From Pseudomonas putida (lineage in GTDB: Bacteria > Pseudomonadota > Gammaproteobacteria > Pseudomonadales > Pseudomonadaceae), in assembly GCF_026625125.1 (NCBI RefSeq), contig NZ_CP113097.1, positions 4,636,001 through 4,700,000 on the forward strand: 64,000 bases of DNA, in the 5' to 3' direction. The notes beneath the pieces are model-generated. The model was not told where the DNA came from. It saw only the letters and a list, made by a program, of their open reading frames with translations, and did not search any database. Both the position numbers and the translations under genes were made by a program. The stretch's first letter is position 1; each line of letters starts with the position of its first letter. Positions 54,783 to 63,640 of this stretch are shown here, piece after piece.

Positions 54783-56734
54783 CACCAGTCACCCCCGTCC
54801 AGGCGTGCGCGGCTGGCGGGGAACACCCGCAGCAGCTGGCCGTCCTGCGCAAGCCCTGGCAGCTTGAGCGGCGTGGTCTGCTGCAGGGTGCGGTACTTGT
54901 CTTCGCTCAAACCCGCCAGGCTGGGCCCGTCACGCAGGATCCGCGGGCGGATGAAAACCATCAGATTCTGCTTGGTGTTCTTGCTGGCCTCGGACCGGAA
55001 CAGCCGGCCCAGCCCTGGAATATCACCGAGAAACGGTACACGTTGATCGCTGGTGCTCAGCTCATCGCTGATCAGCCCGCCAAGGATCACCAGGCCGTTG
55101 TCCTCGACCATGACCTTGGTCTTGATCTCGCGCTTGTTGGTGATCACGTCGCTGGCGGCGCTGGAGTCGGCGATCGATGAAACTTCCTGAACGATATCCA
55201 GGCGTACGCTGTTATCGATATTGATCTGCGGTTTTATGCGCAGCTTCACCCCTACTTCCTTGCGCTCGATGGTCTGGTAGGGGTTGGCGTTGTTCTGCGT
55301 CACGGAGCCGGTGACGAAGGGCACTTCCTGGCCGACCAGGATCGATGCTTCGGCGTTGTCCAGGGTCAGCAGGGTTGGCGTGGACAACAGGTTGAAGCCG
55401 CTCTTGCCCTTCAGTGCGTTGATCAGCATGGCGAAGTTGAAGCCACCGCCGAAGTGGCCGATACCGGCCGTCACGCCTGTGGTGGCCGACAGCAGGTCGC
55501 CCAGCGCTTCGTTGTCGCCACTGGCGGCGGCGCCCGCGATGTTGGCGATGTTCACCCCGTTGCTGCCGAAGTTGACGATGCCAGCGCCGAACTTTTCGTC
55601 GGCGAACAGCCACTGCACGCCAAGCTCCTGGGCGCGGCTGTCGGACACTTCGGCGATGATTGCTTCGACCACTACCTGGGCGCGGCGAATGTCCAACTGC
55701 TCGACGATGGAGCGATAGGCGGCCAGTTCGCTGTCGGGGCCGACCATGACAACGGCATTGGTGCCCTCCTCGTACTCCAGGCGTATGCCCGAGTCGCTGG
55801 CGGCGGCCATCACCGGCTGGTCCTTGGCCTCGCCCTCGCCTGTTCCCTCGCTAGGCACGACGCCTTCCTGGCTCAACCCGCGCAGCACCTTCACCACCTC
55901 GCCAGCATTGGCATGGCGCAGGTAGATCACCTGGGTGTTGCTGCTGTGCCGGTTTTCACTGGGCTGATCGAGCTGGCCCAACAAGGCTCGCACACGGTCG
56001 GTGCTGCCACGTACCAGCAAGGCATTGCTGCGCGGGTCAGCCACCACCTGGGTGCTATCTGCGCCCTGCTCGCGGGCCAACAGGCGGGTCAGCAACTGGG
56101 CGGTATCGGCGGCGCTGGCATGGCGCAGCGGCATGACCTTCAGGGGTTCGTCACTGACCTGATCCAGCTCGCGCAACAGGCTGTCGATGCGTTCGAGGTT
56201 GCTGCGCCAATCAGTGACCACCAGCAGGTTTGCCGCAGGGTAAGGAGTGATCACACCGACACGGGGGTCGATCAGCGGTTTGAGAATACCGAGCATCTGC
56301 TCGCTGGCGGCGTTACGCACATTGAATACGCGGGTGGCCACGCCATCGCTGCCTTCGCTGGGCTTGCCGGCGGCCTCCACCGGCACCGGCTCAAGGCGCG
56401 CGGCCTGGTCGGGGACGATTTTCACGCTGCCATTGGGCAGATCGACCGCGGCATAGCCTTGGGCACGCAGCTGGGCAAGAAAGATATCGTAGATGGCATC
56501 GGCATCGTGGCGGTCGACGGTACGCACCGTGACCTTGCCTTTGACCCGCGGGTCGACGATGAAGGTGGTGCCGGTGATGCGCGACACGCTGTCGATGAAC
56601 TCGCCCAGCTCGGTGTCGACGAAGTTCACCTCGTAAAGCGGTGTGCCGTTGTCATCGAAGGTTTCCGGTTCCTCTGCCCAGGCCGCAGACAGGGCCAGGG
56701 CCAAGGCAGCGGCCACGCAATATTTCACCCGCAT
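54782..56734 (-). CDS. gspD: Type II secretion secretin GspD
   Basis: It is the outer-membrane channel. The 650-residue protein has a signal peptide ending AAWAEEP (about 21), N0-N3 ring domains ([38 protein letters not shown]), and a C-terminal secretin core ([52 protein letters not shown]). There is no pilotin gene nearby. It begins 3 nt after the gspC stop. Confidence 0.95.
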   Translation of the reverse strand: MRVKYCVAAALALALSAAWAEEPETFDDNGTPLYEVNFVDTELGEFIDSVSRITGTTFIVDPRVKGKVTVRTVDRHDADAIYDIFLAQLRAQGYAAVDLPNGSVKIVPDQAARLEPVPVEAAGKPSEGSDGVATRVFNVRNAASEQMLGILKPLIDPRVGVITPYPAANLLVVTDWRSNLERIDSLLRELDQVSDEPLKVMPLRHASAADTAQLLTRLLAREQGADSTQVVADPRSNALLVRGSTDRVRALLGQLDQPSENRHSSNTQVIYLRHANAGEVVKVLRGLSQEGVVPSEGTGEGEAKDQPVMAAASDSGIRLEYEEGTNAVVMVGPDSELAAYRSIVEQLDIRRAQVVVEAIIAEVSDSRAQELGVQWLFADEKFGAGIVNFGSNGVNIANIAGAAASGDNEALGDLLSATTGVTAGIGHFGGGFNFAMLINALKGKSGFNLLSTPTLLTLDNAEASILVGQEVPFVTGSVTQNNANPYQTIERKEVGVKLRIKPQINIDNSVRLDIVQEVSSIADSSAASDVITNKREIKTKVMVEDNGLVILGGLISDELSTSDQRVPFLGDIPGLGRLFRSEASKNTKQNLMVFIRPRILRDGPSLAGLSEDKYRTLQQTTPLKLPGLAQDGQLLRVFPASRARLDGGDW

Positions 56735-56737
56735 CGT

Positions 56738-57163
56738 TCATCCTTGCCGCTTGAAGCCGGTCACGACGGGGCGTGGCGGCCAGGGCAAGCGTTCGCGCCG
56801 CCCCTGGTTGTCGAAAATCAGGCCATCGGCGTCGATGTCCTGCAATACGATCCCTGGTGCCAGGCGCTGGCCACGGCCCAAGGTACGCACCTGCTGGCCA
56901 TAGCGCAGCACCACGACGCTGGCCGACAACGGCTGTGCCTTGAGGCCGCCGAGGTACTGCAATGGCAAGCGGGTGAGCGCAATCGAGCCATCGTCGCCTG
57001 GGGCCTGCCAATGGCCGACCAGCAACCCCGGCAGCGGCGCGTCGAGGGTGACCGGGGCGCTGGCCGGTTGCGGCTGGCGCGCCAGTTGCAGCACGCATTG
57101 GGCGGCAAGCCACCCGGCCAGCGTGAGCAGGCTGCCGGTCATCAGGCGAGCGGCGAGTGTCAT
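56738..57163 (-). CDS. gspC: Type II secretion protein GspC-like
   Basis: It connects the inner-membrane platform to the secretin. The 141-residue protein has one TM helix (GSLLTLAGWLAAQCVLQLA) and a homology-region domain (LALTRLPLQYLGGLKAQ-like block with RGQRLAPGIVLQDIDADGLI). It is short and has no PDZ or coiled coil after the HR domain. The ATG at 57163 overlaps the preceding stop by 4 nt. The call is strengthened by its place just before gspD. Confidence 0.8.
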   Translation of the reverse strand: MTLAARLMTGSLLTLAGWLAAQCVLQLARQPQPASAPVTLDAPLPGLLVGHWQAPGDDGSIALTRLPLQYLGGLKAQPLSASVVVLRYGQQVRTLGRGQRLAPGIVLQDIDADGLIFDNQGRRERLPWPPRPVVTGFKRQG

Positions 57164-58800
57164 GACACCAGCTGCCGTGGGTGCCAGCCTGGGTGGCCTT
57201 GCACGTAGCGCACCTGCGGTACCTGCAAGGCCGCCAGTTGCCAACCCGGCCGCTGTCGCCCGAGCCAGGCCTCGACCCGCTGCCACAACGGCTCACCCGC
57301 CTGCTGCTCGAATTGCAGGCCAAAGGTGCGGCACAGGCCCTGCACCGGCTCCAGGCCAGTAATGCGTTTGCCTTGTGGGCTGTAGCTCACCCCCCAGGCC
57401 TGGCTCTGCCAGCGTGGCAGGTCCTGACTGTTGTCCAGCAGCAAAGGGTCACCGAACAGTTGCTCGGCCGCGTTTTCCAGCACCTGCTCGACCTGCCGGG
57501 CCGGCGCCTCGACCACCGGTGCCGGGTAGCCACCGGTGAGGCTGATCAGGTGCTCGCGCGTGATGGCCTCGCCAGCGGCCAATGGGTAGTCATAGCGAAG
57601 GCCCGGCAACAGCACCGGCATACTGCTGTCATCGGCCAGGGCCTGGTGCAGCAACGCGTCCCAACTGCCGCCACGCGTGTCGCGACGCCACAGCGCCTGG
57701 GGCGCAAGCGCAAGCGGCTGGTCGAGCCACGCTGCATGGCCTGCACGCTGCTGACGCAACTCGGCCTGCAACTGGCTGGCGCGCAACTGCGCTGCGGGTG
57801 AGAGTTGCTGGGCCACTGCCGGAACAAAACGCCCATCGAACTGCCATTGCCCAGCGACCTGTTGGCAACGCAGGCGGAATGCACCGCTGCCCCGGCAACC
57901 GGCAAATAACACCGGTATGCGCCGGCCACTGGCCTGGGTCGCCTGTACCGGTGTGGGCCACAGGTCCTGGCCCCGCGCGCAGAGCAGCACATCGATCTGC
58001 GCCACGCGCTCGGCCAGCCACAGGCCTGGGCCGGTGCCGACATCCGCCAGCGCCACCACCAGGTCCGCTTCGCGGCGGGCCTGCTCGAAGGTCGGCAGCA
58101 GCGATTGGTACCACTGCTTGAGCGAGGCTTTCTGGTCCTGGGCGTATGGGTCGGTGACGCCCACCACGGCGATGCGTGCACCGCCGCGCTCGAAGACGTG
58201 CAAAGGCTCCAGGCCCAAGGTTTTACGTTGATCATCGGCAATGCCTGCAGCAAGCGTCATCGCCGAAGACTGGTGGTAAAGCGCGGCACTGCGCTGTGGC
58301 CAGAGCACGCGTTCATCACTGCTCACACGGGCTTCGCTACCCAAGAGTTGGCTACCCTGCACACCGCTCTCGCCCTGGGTCAGATAGGCCAGGCCACTTC
58401 CGTTCCAGCCCTGGCCATTCTCGAGGGTCAGGCTATTGCCCGGCCCCGCCTCGGCGCGCAGTTGTTCCAACAGGGCCGCGAGCACGGCATAGCCACCCAG
58501 TTGCACGCTGGCCGCCTGGCTGGCATCGAGCAAAGGCGCGAGCTCAGGGTGAGCCGCGCTGGCGCTGGCGCCGGTCATCCACGGTGCCCGGCCCAGGTGG
58601 CTGACCGGGCCCAGGCGCGTTGCCGGCACCACGGGCCGGCCGGGCTGGCGCGCATCGAGAGTGTCGGCGACGTACAACAGGTCCAGGCTGGCATTGCCGC
58701 CGCGCTGGCCCGGGAATGCAGAACAGGCACCGAGCAACGGTGCCAGGGCACCGACACCCATCCATCTGATCATTTCGCGCCTGTACACACTGCTTGCCAT
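57160..58800 (-). CDS. SoxB/5'-nucleotidase-like Tat lipoprotein
   Basis: It resembles bifunctional 5'-nucleotidase/SoxB-type metallophosphatases and is likely exported with the T2SS. The 546-residue protein has a twin-arginine signal (YRREMIRWMGVGALAPLLGAC) with Arg7-Arg8 and a lipobox Cys26, then a metallophosphoesterase-like N half and a 5'-nucleotidase C-terminal domain (LPGLRYDYPLAAGEAITREHLISL, in parts). Classic metal motifs are weak: the early DLLYVADTLD lacks the usual D-x-H, so activity is uncertain. The ATG at 58800 is used, with AAGGA 11 nt upstream. It heads the gsp operon with a 4-nt overlap. Confidence 0.72.
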   Translation of the reverse strand: MASSVYRREMIRWMGVGALAPLLGACSAFPGQRGGNASLDLLYVADTLDARQPGRPVVPATRLGPVSHLGRAPWMTGASASAAHPELAPLLDASQAASVQLGGYAVLAALLEQLRAEAGPGNSLTLENGQGWNGSGLAYLTQGESGVQGSQLLGSEARVSSDERVLWPQRSAALYHQSSAMTLAAGIADDQRKTLGLEPLHVFERGGARIAVVGVTDPYAQDQKASLKQWYQSLLPTFEQARREADLVVALADVGTGPGLWLAERVAQIDVLLCARGQDLWPTPVQATQASGRRIPVLFAGCRGSGAFRLRCQQVAGQWQFDGRFVPAVAQQLSPAAQLRASQLQAELRQQRAGHAAWLDQPLALAPQALWRRDTRGGSWDALLHQALADDSSMPVLLPGLRYDYPLAAGEAITREHLISLTGGYPAPVVEAPARQVEQVLENAAEQLFGDPLLLDNSQDLPRWQSQAWGVSYSPQGKRITGLEPVQGLCRTFGLQFEQQAGEPLWQRVEAWLGRQRPGWQLAALQVPQVRYVQGHPGWHPRQLVS

Positions 58801-59023
58801 CGGGCCCGCCATCCTTATCGAGTTCTTTCTGGGCCCCGGATGTTGCGGCGTTGGCATTACAGTTTGATGGCAGAAATCCGACAACCATTCCAGATTGTTC
58901 TGTCTGGCCAAGCGATAAGAACTTAAAGTTTTAAAGCGACGTTAATATTTCTGCCAAAGAATCATCATCTTTGCGCTCTAAAGTCGCGGTTTCCTCCAAC
59001 TCAGCCAATACAAGGACACCCTG
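58801..59023. promoter_or_regulatory. Divergent promoter region of the gsp operon and phoX-like gene
   Basis: This 223-nt gap must serve both directions. It is AT-rich near 58915-58985 and carries an inverted pair GGCAGAAAT (58869-58877) and ATTTCTGCC (58947-58955). I looked for a Pho box (two CTGTCAT-like direct repeats 11 nt apart) and found only one weak half (CTGTCTG near 58901), so phosphate control is not shown by sequence. Confidence 0.45.
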
Positions 59024-61084
59024 ATGAGTCGAGAAACCGGCGACAACCTGGACCGCAACCACAGTGGCAACCTGCCGATGGCCAGCGTCATGGACGCCTA
59101 CCTAAGCCGTCGCAGCGTGATGCGTGGCAGCCTGGGTGCCGCTATCGCCATGATTGCCGGTACCGGCCTGACCGGCTGCTTCGACAGTGGCGATTCCGAC
59201 AACGATGACCCGGCAACCGAGCCGCCGGTTACCGAACCTGAAGTACCGAAACTGGCACTGGGCTTCCAGTCCATCGCGGGCTCACGCACCGATGCCTGTG
59301 TCGTCGCCGCAGGCTACAGCGCCTACGTGCTGGCACCATGGGGCACGCCGATCAACAGCAACGGCAACCCGTGGAAGTCGGACGGCAGCAATACCTCCAG
59401 CGACCAGGCCAACGCCATGGGCATGCACCATGACGGCATGCATTTCTTCCCTATCAATGGCAGCTCCGAAGACGGCCTGCTGGCGATCAACTTCGAATAC
59501 ATCGATGCCGCCGCCCTGCACCCCAACGGCCCGACCACCGACGCCAGCGGCAATCGCCCGGCCGAAGAAGTGCGCAAGGAAATCAACGCCCACGGTGCTG
59601 GCGTGGTGCGCCTGCAGAAGCTCAACGGGCGCTGGCAGGTGGTCGACAACGATCCGCTCAACCGCCGCTTCACGACCGCCTCACGCATGGAAATCACCGG
59701 CCCCATGCGCGGCACCGACCACGTCAAGACCAAGTACTCGGCTGACGGTACCCACTGCCGCGGCACCAACAACAACTGCGGCAACGGCTACACCCCGTGG
59801 GGCACTTACCTGACCTGCGAAGAGAACTGGCCTGGCATCTTCGTCAACAAAGACACTCGCCCGGAAGACCAGCGACGCATCGGCGTCGGCACCTCCAGCG
59901 GCCAGTACAAGTGGGAGACCGCTGCCGGTGACAGCACCGAACAAAGCGATGAGTTCGCCCGCTTCGACGTGACCATCAAAGGGGCCAGCGCCACCGACGA
60001 CTACCGCAACGAAGCCAGCACCTATGGCTACATCGTCGAGATCGATCCGTACAACAGCAGCACCTTGGCCACCAAGCGTACCGCGCTCGGCCGCTTCCGC
60101 CACGAGGGCTGCTGCCCGGGCCTGGCGGTGGCCGGTAAACCGCTGGTCTGGTACATGGGCGACGACTCCAACAACGAGTACCTGTACAAGTTCGTCTCCA
60201 GCGCGCTGTGGGATGCCGCCGACGCAACCCCGGCCGACCGCCTGGCCACCGGCGCCAAGTACATGGACCAGGGCAACCTCTACGTGGCCCGCTTCAATGC
60301 AGACGGCACAGGCGAGTGGATTCTGCTCGACGTGGCCACCGCTACCACTGGCGGCAGCACTCTCGGGGCGCTGTACGGTGACCTGGCAGGCATCATCCTC
60401 AACACCCGCGGCGCGGGCGATGCAGTGGGTGCAACGCCGATGGACCGCCCGGAATGGACAGCGGTCCACCCGCTCAATGGCGATGTCTACCTGACGCTGA
60501 CCAACAACAGCGCGCGCACTCCGGACAAAGTCGATGCGGCCAACCCGCGTGGCCCGAACCGCCACGGCCACATCATCCGCTGGCACGACAGCGACGATCA
60601 CCTGAGCTTCACCTGGGACATCTTCGTGTTCGGCGCCAACGCTGCCGGTACCGCCGATATCAACCGCTCGGGCCTGACCGAGCTCAACCAGTTCGCCAGC
60701 CCTGACGGCATGAGCTTCGATAGCCGTGGCGTGTTGTGGTTCGAGACGGACAACGGCGAGAGCACCGTCACCGATTACACCAATGATCAGGTGCTGGCGG
60801 TGATCCCTACCGACCTGGTGGATGCCACTGGCAAACAGATACCGGTCAATGCCCAGAACCAGGTGGACTTGCGCCGCTTCTTCGTCGGGCCTAACGGCTG
60901 CGAGGTGACCGGCATTGCCTTCAGCCCGGACAACAAGTCGATGTTCGTCAACATCCAGCACCCGCAGAACTGGCCTTACACCGACAAGGCCACCGATGTG
61001 ACCCCGGCGGGGACCACGGTACGGCCGAGAGCTTCGACCGTGGTGATCCAGCGTGATGATGGCGGGGAAATCGGGACTGCCTGA
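59024..61084 (+). CDS. PhoX-family phosphatase, Tat lipoprotein (UxpB-like)
   Basis: It is predicted to release phosphate from organic phosphoesters outside the cell, with calcium/iron cofactors as in PhoX. The 686-residue protein has a twin-arginine signal (Arg29-Arg30 in LSRRSVMRGSLG), lipobox LTGC with Cys52, a Gly/Asp/Thr-rich linker, and PhoX blocks (GTYLTCEENWPG, RHEGCCPGLAVAGKPLVWYMGDD in parts, WFETDNGEST, GPNGCEVTGIAFSPDNKSMFVNIQHP in parts). AAGGA precedes the ATG. P. putida secretes a protein of this type (UxpB) through a T2SS, which fits the neighbours. Confidence 0.87.
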   Translation: MSRETGDNLDRNHSGNLPMASVMDAYLSRRSVMRGSLGAAIAMIAGTGLTGCFDSGDSDNDDPATEPPVTEPEVPKLALGFQSIAGSRTDACVVAAGYSAYVLAPWGTPINSNGNPWKSDGSNTSSDQANAMGMHHDGMHFFPINGSSEDGLLAINFEYIDAAALHPNGPTTDASGNRPAEEVRKEINAHGAGVVRLQKLNGRWQVVDNDPLNRRFTTASRMEITGPMRGTDHVKTKYSADGTHCRGTNNNCGNGYTPWGTYLTCEENWPGIFVNKDTRPEDQRRIGVGTSSGQYKWETAAGDSTEQSDEFARFDVTIKGASATDDYRNEASTYGYIVEIDPYNSSTLATKRTALGRFRHEGCCPGLAVAGKPLVWYMGDDSNNEYLYKFVSSALWDAADATPADRLATGAKYMDQGNLYVARFNADGTGEWILLDVATATTGGSTLGALYGDLAGIILNTRGAGDAVGATPMDRPEWTAVHPLNGDVYLTLTNNSARTPDKVDAANPRGPNRHGHIIRWHDSDDHLSFTWDIFVFGANAAGTADINRSGLTELNQFASPDGMSFDSRGVLWFETDNGESTVTDYTNDQVLAVIPTDLVDATGKQIPVNAQNQVDLRRFFVGPNGCEVTGIAFSPDNKSMFVNIQHPQNWPYTDKATDVTPAGTTVRPRASTVVIQRDDGGEIGTA

Positions 61085-61109
61085 TCGGCTTGTGCATCAG
61101 GGCCGCTTT

Positions 61110-61143
61110 GCAGCCCATCGCCGGCTTGCCGGCGATGGGCTGC
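61110..61143. terminator. Hairpin between convergent phoX-like gene and gspK
   Basis: GCAGCCCATCGCCGG and CCGGCGATGGGCTGC form a perfect 15-bp stem with a CTTG loop, centred between stops at 61084 and 61164. There is no T-run. It is similar in build to the stem at 48105-48132. Confidence 0.65.
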
Positions 61144-61163
61144 ACGACAGCCATTGAACATGA

Positions 61164-62129
61164 TCACCAGACCATCGGCGCCCGACTCTTCACCCGCACC
61201 TGCTGCGCCGGCACCCGTGCATGCCACTGCACCACCCCCACGGCCTCCAGCTCAAACGCGCTGCGTATCGTCCTGCCCTGTTCTTCGAACGAAAGCTGCA
61301 ACTGAAAATGCCCACTGTTGAGCAGCAACCCCTCGCTCAACCGTTCGAATGTTTCGTCGTCCACCGCCCCCAGCGCCTGGCGCAATGCCGCAGCATCTAC
61401 ATAGCCCGACGCCGGCCGACCACTGACGATGCGGCTGAGCAACGAACGGGGATACCGCCCTTCATAAAGCGCTTCGAGCAATGGCAGATGCTCCAGCCCT
61501 ACGGCATTGGCATTCAGGCGCCAGCCGGTGGTCTGCGGCAACGCACACAACATTGGATAACGGTGCTGGCGCGAGGCATCTGGCTCGAGCAGCAGGTTCA
61601 ACTCACTGGTATCGAGCATCGGCTGGTTGGCCGCCAGACGAGGCGGCTGCTGGCGCAGATACTGAGCACTTTCGGCCCCCTGCAGGCGCGCATCGCTGTC
61701 GCTGTCGAGCCAGTCTGCCAAGGCGTCGACCAGACGCTGGGCGGCCATGTTGTCACCCAGCAAACGCCGTAGCTGGCGTTCGGCACGTTCACCGTCATCC
61801 CCCAACAGCGCATTGACGTTGAAACAGGTGTGCTGGTCGTACACCCGCAGCTGGGCCTGGCCGGCGCCAAAGTCGTATTTCAGCGGTTGCCCCCGCAGCG
61901 CCTGCCAGAACAGCGGGCTGAGCCGCCAGGCGGGGTCACGCAAGGCCTGCTCGGCATAGGCCAGGCCAGCCTGTTCCATGGCCCGCACCTGTACCCGCTG
62001 GCGCAGCAACTGCACGTCATCGACCTGACGCCGCCCATCCTCCACCAGCCAGGCCATCCCCGCCGCGAGCATCGCCAGTACCACCAACACCATCAGCAGT
62101 GCGGCGCCCTGCTGTCGCTTGCCACCCAT
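61164..62129 (-). CDS. gspK: Type II secretion minor pseudopilin GspK
   Basis: It caps the pseudopilus. The 321-residue protein has a prepilin motif [22 protein letters not shown] without Glu5, the normal state for GspK, and a GspK body ([31 protein letters not shown]). GAGGAG precedes the ATG. It is separated from the rest of the gsp operon by the phoX-like gene and has its own promoter region, divergent from tatA. Confidence 0.9.
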   Translation of the reverse strand: MGGKRQQGAALLMVLVVLAMLAAGMAWLVEDGRRQVDDVQLLRQRVQVRAMEQAGLAYAEQALRDPAWRLSPLFWQALRGQPLKYDFGAGQAQLRVYDQHTCFNVNALLGDDGERAERQLRRLLGDNMAAQRLVDALADWLDSDSDARLQGAESAQYLRQQPPRLAANQPMLDTSELNLLLEPDASRQHRYPMLCALPQTTGWRLNANAVGLEHLPLLEALYEGRYPRSLLSRIVSGRPASGYVDAAALRQALGAVDDETFERLSEGLLLNSGHFQLQLSFEEQGRTIRSAFELEAVGVVQWHARVPAQQVRVKSRAPMVW

Positions 62130-62274
62130 GGCGCAGCACTCCTCTTACCAGACAAGGCGCCAGTCAACAGGGGCGTTGTTGCAGGCAGATTGCAAATACC
62201 TTGCAGTCATGTTCGCGTCATCTACGCGAGGCAGGATTGGCCTTTCTTTTCATGGCCTTACAGGAGTGGTCGTT
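62130..62274. promoter_or_regulatory. Divergent promoter region of gspK and tatA
   Basis: This 145-nt gap lies between divergent start codons, so it must carry both promoters. A CAGGAG ribosome binding site precedes tatA. I cannot assign -35/-10 boxes with confidence. Confidence 0.4.
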
Positions 62275-62508
62275 ATGGGTGGCATCGGAATCTGGCAACT
62301 GGTGATCGTACTGCTGATCGTGTTTCTGCTGTTTGGCACCAAGCGCCTCAAGGGCCTGGGCAGTGATGTTGGCGAAGCGATCCAGGGCTTTCGCAAGTCC
62401 ATGGGCGGTGACAGCGATGCCAGCACCGCAGCCACACCGCAGCAGGTACAACAGGAGCCACTGACCCGTTCGCCGGCCCCACAACCGCACGCGGATCGGC
62501 AGGCCTGA
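62275..62508 (+). CDS. tatA: Sec-independent translocase TatA
   Basis: It forms the protein-conducting assembly of the Tat system. The 77-residue protein has one N-terminal TM helix ([15 protein letters not shown]), the [14 protein letters not shown] hinge and amphipathic helix, and a polar tail. CAGGAG precedes the ATG. Its last base pair overlaps the tatB start (TGATG). Confidence 0.94.
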   Translation: MGGIGIWQLVIVLLIVFLLFGTKRLKGLGSDVGEAIQGFRKSMGGDSDASTAATPQQVQQEPLTRSPAPQPHADRQA

Positions 62509-62798
62509 TGTTCGAGGTAGGCTTCAGCGAGATGCTGCTGGTAGGCATCGTCGCGCTGCTGGTGCTTGGCCCGGAACGCTTGCCCGTCGCCGCGCGTACG
62601 CTGGGCCGTGGCCTGGGCCAGGCGCGCCGGGCAATGCGCGGGCTGCGCGCGCAGATGGAACGGGAAATCGACATGCCCGACCTCGACAGCGCGCCACTGC
62701 AGCGCCTCGAGCAGCAACTGCGCCAGGGCATCAGCCTGAAGGCGGAACCGGCGCCTGACGCTGCACCCGTTACCGTCATTCGGGAGACCACCTCATGA
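62508..62798 (+). CDS. tatB: Tat translocase subunit TatB
   Basis: It receives Tat signal peptides together with TatC. The 96-residue protein has the TatB signature [26 protein letters not shown] (given here by its two halves) and a long amphipathic helix. It is short for TatB (usually 120-170 residues). It overlaps tatA by 1 nt and tatC by 4 nt. Confidence 0.92.
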   Translation: MFEVGFSEMLLVGIVALLVLGPERLPVAARTLGRGLGQARRAMRGLRAQMEREIDMPDLDSAPLQRLEQQLRQGISLKAEPAPDAAPVTVIRETTS

Positions 62799-63544
62799 GC
62801 ATCGCCCTGGACCCAGCGGCACACATGCCGCTCACCGGGCACCTGCGCGAACTGCGCAAGCGCCTGGTGCGCTGCCTGCTATTGGTCGCGGTAGTGTTCG
62901 CCGGCCTGTTCCCTTTCGCCCAACAGCTCTACACACTGATTTCCGAACCGCTGCGCCGCTTCCTCCCGGAAGGCGCCAGCATGATCGCCACCAGTGTCAC
63001 CTCGCCCTTTCTCACACCGTTCAAGCTGACGGCGATGTGCGCGCTGTTCCTGGCCATGCCGCTGCTGCTGCACCAGGCCTGGGGCTTCCTTGCGCCGGGC
63101 CTTTACCGGCGCGAACGGCGCATCGCCCTGCCCTTGCTGGTGTCGAGCATCGTGCTGTTCTACGCCGGCATGGCCTTCGCGTTCTACCTGGTATTCCCCA
63201 TGATGTTCGGTTTCTTTGCCAGCGTGACGCCCGATGGCGTGGCGATGATGACGGACATCAGCCAGTACCTGGATTTCATCATGGCGCTGTTCCTGGCGTT
63301 CGGCCTGGCGTTCGAAATCCCAGTGGCAACGTTCATCGTGGTGTGGGTGGGGCTGGCCGATGTGGCCACGTTGCGGCGTAGCAGGCCCTACGTGATCGTT
63401 GGGTGCTTTGTGGTGGGGATGATTCTTACACCGCCGGACGTGTTTTCGCAGACGATGCTGGCAGTGCCCATGTGGATACTGTTCGAACTGGGCCTGGTGG
63501 CCTGCGCGCTGGTCCACAGCAAGGCGGGTGTGCCGACAACGTGA
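62795..63544 (+). CDS. tatC: Tat translocase subunit TatC
   Basis: It is the core receptor for twin-arginine signals. The 249-residue protein has six TM helices and conserved blocks MPLTGHLRELRKRLVRCLL, LAPGLYRRERR and FAFYLVFPMMFGFF. The operon tatA-tatB-tatC is complete. It lies beside two Tat-type cargo genes, suggesting a dedicated or second Tat set. Confidence 0.95.
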   Translation: MSIALDPAAHMPLTGHLRELRKRLVRCLLLVAVVFAGLFPFAQQLYTLISEPLRRFLPEGASMIATSVTSPFLTPFKLTAMCALFLAMPLLLHQAWGFLAPGLYRRERRIALPLLVSSIVLFYAGMAFAFYLVFPMMFGFFASVTPDGVAMMTDISQYLDFIMALFLAFGLAFEIPVATFIVVWVGLADVATLRRSRPYVIVGCFVVGMILTPPDVFSQTMLAVPMWILFELGLVACALVHSKAGVPTT

Positions 63545-63640
63545 GAGGGGCATCAGCTGCTTCGGTAGCGCTGCCTCGTTAACTTCGTAATGCCTCGTCT
63601 ACATGCTGCTTGTTCATCCGATCCCATCGCGAGGAACACC

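Noticed and set aside
51303..55046. Very long plus-strand open frame (about 1247 codons) across the gsp region
   Set aside because: It is antisense to gspE, F, G and H, which have clear motifs. The translation is rich in Gln, His, Arg and Ala, as expected from the complement of high-GC genes.
55454..57208. Plus-strand open frame of about 584 codons over gspD/gspC
   Set aside because: It shadows the secretin gene; composition is typical of an antisense high-GC frame.
58860..59023. Pho box upstream of the phoX-like gene
   Set aside because: Only one weak CTGTC-type half site is visible near 58901. The second half at the required 11-nt step is missing, so phosphate control cannot be claimed from sequence.
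59681..60961. Minus-strand open frame of about 426 codons inside the phoX-like gene
   Set aside because: It is antisense to a protein with a Tat signal, lipobox and PhoX blocks, and lacks any family motif.
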